Source: Ectopseudomonas alcaliphila (lineage in GTDB: Bacteria; Pseudomonadota; Gammaproteobacteria; Pseudomonadales; Pseudomonadaceae). From it: a DNA stretch of 64,000 nt. The stretch lies in assembly GCF_900101755.1 (NCBI RefSeq), contig NZ_FNAE01000001.1, positions 310,001 to 374,000 of the forward strand, read 5' to 3'. The translations under genes and the position numbers were made by a program. The notes beneath the pieces were generated by a model. That model was not told where the DNA came from, did not search any database, and saw only the letters and a program-made list of their open reading frames with translations. This document shows, in pieces, positions 59,273 to 64,000 of this stretch. The stretch's first letter is position 1; each line of letters opens with the position of its first letter.

Positions 59273-60408
59273 CCTCCTATCACCACGCGTGCGCTGACAC
59301 CCTCGGCTTCGCGACTGGCCGAGCCCATCTGTACCGACAGGCCAGATTCCTCCAGACGCTCACGCAAACGCTCCAGCTCGGCAAAGCCCGGCGCCTGCAG
59401 CTGCAACGACAGATCGCCACGGGGCGCGCTGTAATCGAGCTGATTGACCTGCACCAGCGCTGCGCCATCGGCCTGCAGCGCCGCCGCCACTTCGGCCAGC
59501 AGGCCCAGCACCGGGCTGTCGCCGCCCGTGGACTGCGCCAGATGCTGATCGAACTGCGCGCGCAGGTTGATCAGCTTGCTGTCCTGCGGGAACAACTCGC
59601 GATAAAGCGCCTCGCTGGACGCGGCGTAGGCATCGGCTTCGCGCTGCAGATACCAGCCCTGCGCAAGATTGAAACCCCACTGCAATACGAGACACAGCGC
59701 CAGCACCCCGGCCAGCGGGCGCCAACGCCGCCAGGCGTCGCCACTCTGGCGCAAGGCAAATTCCCCCTGGGCCAGATCGACACCGCCGCCCTGACGCACC
59801 AACCACTGGTGCGCATCCTCAAGCAGATGCACCTCATCGACCGGCTCGGGCAGAGCCAGGCCAGCCGGCGCACCAACGATGCACGGTGATGGGCAGCGCT
59901 CTGCCAGCGCTGGCCAGTCCTCGCTCTGCAAAGCCAGACGCCAGGGCGCCTCGCCACCGAGCAACCAGCGCGACTGCAACCAGAGCAACTGACTACCCTG
60001 ACGTGGCAACAGATCGGCATCGACGCGAATCGCCTGCGGCGGCTGCACCGCACACAGGGCCAGGCACTCGCGCAGCCAAGCGGCGCGCAGCGCATAGACG
60101 CGGTGACGACCATCGGCCAGTTGCTCCCCCAACGCCAGGTGCATCAGCTCGACATCTTCGGCCAGCAACTCCTCTACCGCGAACGGCAGCGCCTGGCGCA
60201 TCCAGCGCGCCTTCTGCGTCGGCAGTTGCACCACGCAAGCGGTGACCGCCTCCACCGGCAGCACCAGCTCCCAGTGCGCCGGCAGATCGGCCAGGGCCTC
60301 GGCCAGACTGAGGGTGAGGCTGCCGTCTGCAGTGACGCGCTGCACGGGTAGATCCGCGGAGAGAGCGTGACACGCCTCAGGCGGTAGAAAAATCCATAAG
60401 GGGTTCAT
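59269..60408 (-). CDS. gspL: Type II secretion protein GspL (XcpY-like)
   Basis: It couples the cytoplasmic ATPase GspE to the inner-membrane platform. About 379 residues: an actin-like cytoplasmic domain (residues 1-240, LPTQKARWMRQALPFAVEELLAEDVELMHLALG), one membrane helix (WRPLAGVLALCLVLQWGFNLA), and a periplasmic ferredoxin-like domain. ATGA overlap with gspK upstream and gspM downstream. Confidence 0.93.
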   Translation of the reverse strand: MNPLWIFLPPEACHALSADLPVQRVTADGSLTLSLAEALADLPAHWELVLPVEAVTACVVQLPTQKARWMRQALPFAVEELLAEDVELMHLALGEQLADGRHRVYALRAAWLRECLALCAVQPPQAIRVDADLLPRQGSQLLWLQSRWLLGGEAPWRLALQSEDWPALAERCPSPCIVGAPAGLALPEPVDEVHLLEDAHQWLVRQGGGVDLAQGEFALRQSGDAWRRWRPLAGVLALCLVLQWGFNLAQGWYLQREADAYAASSEALYRELFPQDSKLINLRAQFDQHLAQSTGGDSPVLGLLAEVAAALQADGAALVQVNQLDYSAPRGDLSLQLQAPGFAELERLRERLEESGLSVQMGSASREAEGVSARVVIGG

Positions 60409-61376
60409 TCTTGTTCTTCCTCGATAGGGCGTGGCGGCATACCACCCTGCCCCAGATCACGCGCCAGGATACTGACCTGGCCATCATTGCTGCGCTGCAA
60501 CAGGCTGCGCAATACCACACGGCGTTCACCCAGATTCACCTCGCTGAACACCTCGAAATACTGGCTGCCGACCGCCAACCCCTGCACCGCCTGCTCACCC
60601 AGACCGGCAAGCACAGGCTGCGCGGCGAAGGCTGCCGGGCTGGCGTACCCCTCGGTGCCGCGCCCGGCGATCAGCGCCAGGGCCGCATCCGGCGTCAAAC
60701 CATCGGACAGGCTGGAGAGCACCATCGCGCTGGCGGTGTTGACGTTGAGCAGCGCCTCGCTCGGCAGCGCGCTGACGAAGGGCAGCAGGCGGCGATAGTC
60801 AGCCTCCTCCATCTCCAACAGCAGACGCAGTTCTGACACGTCGGTGATCTCACGATTGGCGGTGCGATAAGGCGGTGTCGCCAGCAGATACTGGCCGTCC
60901 TCGGCGCCATTGCCGCCCTGCAGCTCACTGTCGCTATCGAGCCAGTCCAGCAGACGCTCGGCGTAGGGTTTGTCGATCCCCAGACGCAGCAGCAGGCGGC
61001 GCAGGCGCAGCACCGCCAGCTCATTGGGCCGCCCCTGGCGCACCAGGCTGTTGAGGTTGAAGCGAGCGCTGGGATCGACGATACGAACACGCAGCTCACC
61101 GCCTTCATCCAGGGGGAACACCAGCGGCCTGGCCCAGGGCTCCAACAGATGGTCCACCGGCTGGCGCGGATCGCCCTGGCGCAGATCGCGCTCGAGCATC
61201 GCCTTGGCCAAGGTCTCGCCGCCCTGGGCGTAATGCCAGGCCTGGGTCACGTGCAACTGGTTGGCACTGCTGCGGATCGACAGCTGCTGACGAGCGATCA
61301 GCCCGGCGCAGACCACCGTGACCACGGCGACCACCAGCAGCACGGTGATCAACGCCACCCCGTTTTGCCGCTTCAT
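60405..61376 (-). CDS. gspK: Minor pseudopilin GspK (XcpX-like)
   Basis: The large tip pseudopilin, 323 residues. The short leader MKRQNG precedes VALITVLLVVAVVTVVCAGLIARQQ; as in other GspK, position +5 is not Glu. The C-terminal globular part has the alpha-helical insertion and LLNVNTASAMVLSSL (SAM-like). It caps the pseudopilus together with GspI and GspJ. Confidence 0.93.
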   Translation of the reverse strand: MKRQNGVALITVLLVVAVVTVVCAGLIARQQLSIRSSANQLHVTQAWHYAQGGETLAKAMLERDLRQGDPRQPVDHLLEPWARPLVFPLDEGGELRVRIVDPSARFNLNSLVRQGRPNELAVLRLRRLLLRLGIDKPYAERLLDWLDSDSELQGGNGAEDGQYLLATPPYRTANREITDVSELRLLLEMEEADYRRLLPFVSALPSEALLNVNTASAMVLSSLSDGLTPDAALALIAGRGTEGYASPAAFAAQPVLAGLGEQAVQGLAVGSQYFEVFSEVNLGERRVVLRSLLQRSNDGQVSILARDLGQGGMPPRPIEEEQE

Positions 61377-62119
61377 GACTGCGGCCCCTCATCCGGCTCA
61401 GTCGGTGGCGCGCCAGGGCGGTTCTGCGCCGGCAGATCGGGCAGGCGCAGCAGGCGGCGCAATTCGCCATGGCGTCGATGCTGCAGCCGCAGTTCCACAG
61501 CGCGCGGCAACTCGGTGAGCAAACCATCGCCAGAGGCATTGGCCGGCGGCCAGTCAGGCTGCCACTGCCCGTCCTTGTCAAGGTAACGCAGGCTCAACGA
61601 CTCGACACCATCGAGCGCCTGCTGGATCTGCGGCGCGCTGTCCTGAGCGCGATCCAGCACGCGCCAGTATCGCCGCTGCCATTGCTCGCCACTGAGTTGC
61701 CAGCGCACCCGCTGCACCTCGGCACGCGGTTGGCCAAGCGGGTTACGCCAGCCGACGCGGCTCAGTTCCAGCGCCGTGGCATCGGCCAGATCGCTGTGCA
61801 GCGCCGGCTGTGCATCACCGAAACCATCGCGAATCGGCCGGACCGTTACCTGGCGCAGATCGCGCTCGAAGGCTGACAGGGCACGAGTCAACTCGCGCAA
61901 CTGGCGTTCGTGCTCACGGGTGACGGTATCGGCCCTGAGCACGCTGTCGAGCATGCGGTAGGTGGCTAGGCCCAGCAGAGCGAAGATGGCGATGGCGATC
62001 AGCAACTCAAGCAGGGTAAAGCCGCGCTGACGTGGTTTTGTAGGAGCGAGCTCTGCTCGCGAACCCGCATCGATGCCATTTCGCGAGTAGAGCTCACGCC
62101 AACAGGGCAGACGAATCAC
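61373..62119 (-). CDS. gspJ: Minor pseudopilin GspJ (XcpW-like) with REPIN-encoded leader
   Basis: A 248-residue minor pseudopilin. The prepilin peptidase site is intact (PRQRG-FTLLELLIAIAIFALLG, Gly33/Phe34, Glu at +5), but the leader is 33 residues instead of about 6-10. It is read from GTG 62119 (overlapping the gspI stop) through a REPIN at 62040-62100, giving MIRLPCWRELYSRNGIDAG then SRAELAPTK. No ATG, GTG or TTG lies in frame between the REPIN and Gly33, so the long leader seems needed. The rest looks normal. Confidence 0.9.
   Translation of the reverse strand: MIRLPCWRELYSRNGIDAGSRAELAPTKPRQRGFTLLELLIAIAIFALLGLATYRMLDSVLRADTVTREHERQLRELTRALSAFERDLRQVTVRPIRDGFGDAQPALHSDLADATALELSRVGWRNPLGQPRAEVQRVRWQLSGEQWQRRYWRVLDRAQDSAPQIQQALDGVESLSLRYLDKDGQWQPDWPPANASGDGLLTELPRAVELRLQHRRHGELRRLLRLPDLPAQNRPGAPPTEPDEGPQS
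62040..62100. repeat. REPIN inside the 5' end of gspJ
   Basis: Arms GTAGGAGCGAGCTCTGCTCG and a degenerate TCGCGAGTAGAGCTCACGC partner, of the family at 54005 and 63010. It is entirely within the gspJ reading frame. Confidence 0.88.
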
Positions 62120-62502
62120 TGCGGCGCCCCCAGGAAACCGCTGAGCGTGACCAGCGCCCGTTCACGCAGGTCGCCACGGGCGCCCCGCTCTTCAGCGGCG
62201 ACCCACAGCGTCACGCGGCGCATGGCTGGCTCGCTGGTAGCCTGAATCTCGCTCTGCCACGACCAGCGACGACCGGCAAACTCCACCTGGCCCTGGTCGC
62301 GACCATCAGCCGGTGGCGTGTCGGCCAGTTGCAGCTCGGTCAGTCGGTTGTCCGCCACCCACATGGCCAGGGTCTTGTTCTCAAGCTGACTGGCCGTACG
62401 CACGCTGCGGGCGCTGGCGGTCAGCACGCTGGCAGCAATCAGGGCGAAGATGGCCAGGGCCACCAGCACCTCGAGCAGCGTAAAACCGCGCGCGCGCCTC
62501 AT
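62116..62502 (-). CDS. gspI: Minor pseudopilin GspI (XcpV-like)
   Basis: 128 residues with a normal short leader, MRRARG-FTLLEVLVALAIFALIAASVL, Glu at +5. GspI nucleates assembly of the I-J-K tip. ATGA-type overlaps with gspH upstream, GTGA with gspJ downstream. Confidence 0.95.
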   Translation of the reverse strand: MRRARGFTLLEVLVALAIFALIAASVLTASARSVRTASQLENKTLAMWVADNRLTELQLADTPPADGRDQGQVEFAGRRWSWQSEIQATSEPAMRRVTLWVAAEERGARGDLRERALVTLSGFLGAPQ

Positions 62503-63092
62503 CCGGCGCGCCCCGTGCCCAATTCCTCGACACGCGGCAGGCCAAAGCCATCGCTGGACAGTTGCAGGCGCAGGCCGTCACGACGGCGTTCGGCCAAGCG
62601 TAGACGGAAGGGTGTCAGTTCACCGCTGGAGAGAATCAACAGCTGTGGCGCGTCAGCGCTAGCTGTCGCTGGCAGGCTGAGGGCCTCGCCCTCCACCTCG
62701 AACGCCAGCTCGGCCCAGTCCGGCAGACGATGAGCCTGTCGATCCAGGGTCTGCCATTCGTTGCGCTGCGGGTCGTAACGCAGCACCCGATAGCCTTCGC
62801 GGGTGAAACTCAGGCCGTATTCGCGATTATCCAGCACCGCTTCATCGACCAGCACGCCGATCAGCCCACTGAGGCGCTCGGCCTCGCTGCGCAATTCGCG
62901 CGCCGGCCCGGCGATGCCGGTACTGAACACCGCCAGACCGATCAGACTGCCGAGGATGACCAGCACCACCAGCAGCTCGATCAGGGTGAAGCCGCGCTGC
63001 GCCTTCAACGTAGGAGCGAGCGCTGCTCGCGAAGGTTTTCCACGACGCATGTTTCGCTCGCGACACTCGCTCCTACAGGCGAACGACGGCAT
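62499..63092 (-). CDS. gspH: Minor pseudopilin GspH (XcpU-like) with REPIN at its 5' end
   Basis: A pseudopilin with KAQRG-FTLIELLVVLVILGSLIG and a C-terminal globular domain. Its start is unsure because a REPIN (63010-63076) lies where the leader should be. ATG 63092 gives 197 residues with a 33-residue leader and ATG 63050 a 20-residue leader, both REPIN-encoded. TTG 63008 would give a normal MKAQRG leader with the REPIN upstream, but it has no SD. The distance to the gspG stop is seven bases from 63092. Confidence 0.88.
   Translation of the reverse strand: MPSFACRSECRERNMRRGKPSRAALAPTLKAQRGFTLIELLVVLVILGSLIGLAVFSTGIAGPARELRSEAERLSGLIGVLVDEAVLDNREYGLSFTREGYRVLRYDPQRNEWQTLDRQAHRLPDWAELAFEVEGEALSLPATASADAPQLLILSSGELTPFRLRLAERRRDGLRLQLSSDGFGLPRVEELGTGRAG
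63010..63076. repeat. REPIN at the gspG-gspH junction
   Basis: Arms GTAGGAGCGAGCGCTGCTCG and CGAGTGTCGCGAGCG-type complement around about 25 bases. It lies within the gspH frame if translation starts at either ATG. Confidence 0.88.
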
Positions 63093-63099
63093 GGTCGAG

Positions 63100-63525
63100 T
63101 CAGAGATCCCAGTTGCCGATATCGGCGTTCAGGTCACTACCACCCTGCTTGCCGTCGGCGCCGAGCGAATAGAGATCGAAAGCACTCTTGGTGCCGGGGG
63201 CCAGGTATTGATAGGGGTTGCCCCAGGGGTCGATGGGCAGGCGCTTGAGGTAGCCGTCCTTGTTCCAGTTCTTCGCGGGCGGGTTGCCGCTCGGCTTGCT
63301 CACCAGCGCCTCCAGACCCTGTTGGGTACTGGGGTAGTTGTGGTTGTCGAGCTTGTACATGTCCAGTGCCGCGCCGATGGCACGAATGTCGTTCTGCGCG
63401 GCAGTGACCTTGGCCTGATCGGGCCTGCTCATTACCTGCGGCACCACCAGTGCCGCCAGAATGCCCAGAATCACCACCACCACCATGATTTCGATGAGCG
63501 TGAAGCCCGCCTGAGATTTTCTCAC
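63100..63525 (-). CDS. gspG: Major pseudopilin GspG (XcpT-like)
   Basis: The main subunit of the type II pseudopilus, 141 residues. Leader MRKSQAG, then FTLIEIMVVVVILGILAALVVPQVM, with Glu at +5. The globular part shows the calcium-binding loop typical of GspG (YPSTQQGLEALVSKP, DPWGNPYQYLAPG, LGADGKQGGSDLNADIGNW). It follows gspF by three bases. Confidence 0.97.
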   Translation of the reverse strand: MRKSQAGFTLIEIMVVVVILGILAALVVPQVMSRPDQAKVTAAQNDIRAIGAALDMYKLDNHNYPSTQQGLEALVSKPSGNPPAKNWNKDGYLKRLPIDPWGNPYQYLAPGTKSAFDLYSLGADGKQGGSDLNADIGNWDL

Positions 63526-63528
63526 CTG

Positions 63529-64000
63529 CTATCCCACCATTTGGTTCAAAGAAAGAATGGGCAGCAGGATGGCCAGTACGATCACCAGCACCACTGCCCC
63601 CATGAATACCAGCATGAACGGCTCGAACAAGCCGACCAGCAGAGCGATCTGTGCGCCGAGGTCGTTCTCCTGATTCTTCGCCGTACGCGCCAACATCTGA
63701 TCCAGCTCGCCGGAACGCTCACCGCTGGCGATCATGTGCAACATCATCGGCGGAAACTGCCCGGTGGCCTCCAGCGAGCGGGTCAGGCTGCCACCCTCGC
63801 GCACTTTCTGCGCGGCCACCAGCACCTCGCCACGGATCACCCGGTTACCGATCACCTCGCCGGCAATCGCCAGCGCCTCCACCAGCGGCACGCCGCTGCG
63901 GGTGAGGATCGCCAGGGTCGAGGCAAAGCGCGCGCAATCGGTGGCGCGGCCCAGCCGGCCGATCAGCGGTATGCGCAGCAGAAAGCGATGCCAGCGCAGG
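63529..64000 (-). CDS. gspF: Type II secretion inner-membrane protein GspF (XcpS-like), C-terminal part
   Basis: The reading frame continues past the right edge; about 157 C-terminal residues are seen. The second GspF repeat is clear: ARFASTLAILTRSGVPLVEALAIAGEV, then VREGGSLTRSLEATGQFPPMMLHMIASGERSGELDQML, with closing membrane helices FEPFMLVFMGAVVLVIVLAILLPIL. GspF contacts GspE and GspL and helps assemble the pseudopilus. gspC-E are presumably beyond the edge or elsewhere. Confidence 0.94.
   Translation of the reverse strand, partial: LRWHRFLLRIPLIGRLGRATDCARFASTLAILTRSGVPLVEALAIAGEVIGNRVIRGEVLVAAQKVREGGSLTRSLEATGQFPPMMLHMIASGERSGELDQMLARTAKNQENDLGAQIALLVGLFEPFMLVFMGAVVLVIVLAILLPILSLNQMVG

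Overview
The window is a chromosomal segment of a high-GC gammaproteobacterium and reads throughout as a Pseudomonas. The evidence is an AraC-type ArgR next to the aot and aru arginine genes, AmrZ, the lysC-rsmA-tRNA block, an Xcp-type type II secretion operon, and several families of Pseudomonas REP/REPIN palindromes. The gene content (C-P lyase, sodium-pumping oxaloacetate decarboxylase, Xcp) suggests the P. mendocina / P. pseudoalcaligenes lineage, but species is an inference. There is no prophage, integrase, transposase, rRNA or CRISPR array; nearly everything is core metabolism.

Layout. 1-2.5 kb: the end of a glyoxalase-fold protein and an HBM-type chemoreceptor with a convincing FliA promoter. 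2.7-8.6 kb: a tyrosine degradation operon hpd-hmgA-fahA-maiA followed by an LeuT-fold sodium symporter, with a TyrR/PhhR-like box upstream. 8.6-10.6 kb: an odd glutamine-amidotransferase-like protein coupled to an ABM-fold protein, divergent from a LysR regulator. 10.9-15.2 kb: DUF2059, bolA, trhO, a DsbA-like protein and an ABC exporter. 15.5-19.8 kb: DUF2804, fumC, a flavodoxin-fold reductase and an MFS transporter.

19.9-30.6 kb is a full carbon-phosphorus lyase operon, phnCDEFGHIJKLMNP, with a candidate PHO box, two candidate PhnF operators and a terminator-like hairpin before phnF. 30.9-37.3 kb: amrZ, oadGAB, and an AraC regulator divergent from an SDR plus two small exported proteins. 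37.3-45.7 kb: mgtE, a DUF4124/SmpA-like envelope protein, two tandem tRNA-Arg genes, tRNA-Ser, rsmA, lysC, alaS and ltaE. 45.9-58.4 kb: the arginine succinyltransferase pathway (aruCFGDB, a small protein, aruE), then argR and the aotJQMP importer; the same ArgR-type operator lies before aruC and before aotJ. 58.7-64 kb: the type II secretion genes gspF (cut by the window edge) to gspM.

The most unusual feature is where the REP palindromes sit. Besides the usual intergenic copies, one is read in frame inside phnN, two lie at the 5' ends of the pseudopilin genes gspH and gspJ so that they appear to encode lengthened prepilin leaders, and one supplies the stop codon of gspM. I found no clear new defence or mobile system. 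The less explained gene sets are the amidotransferase-like/ABM/LysR group and the AraC-SDR-Atu4866-NTF2 cassette.
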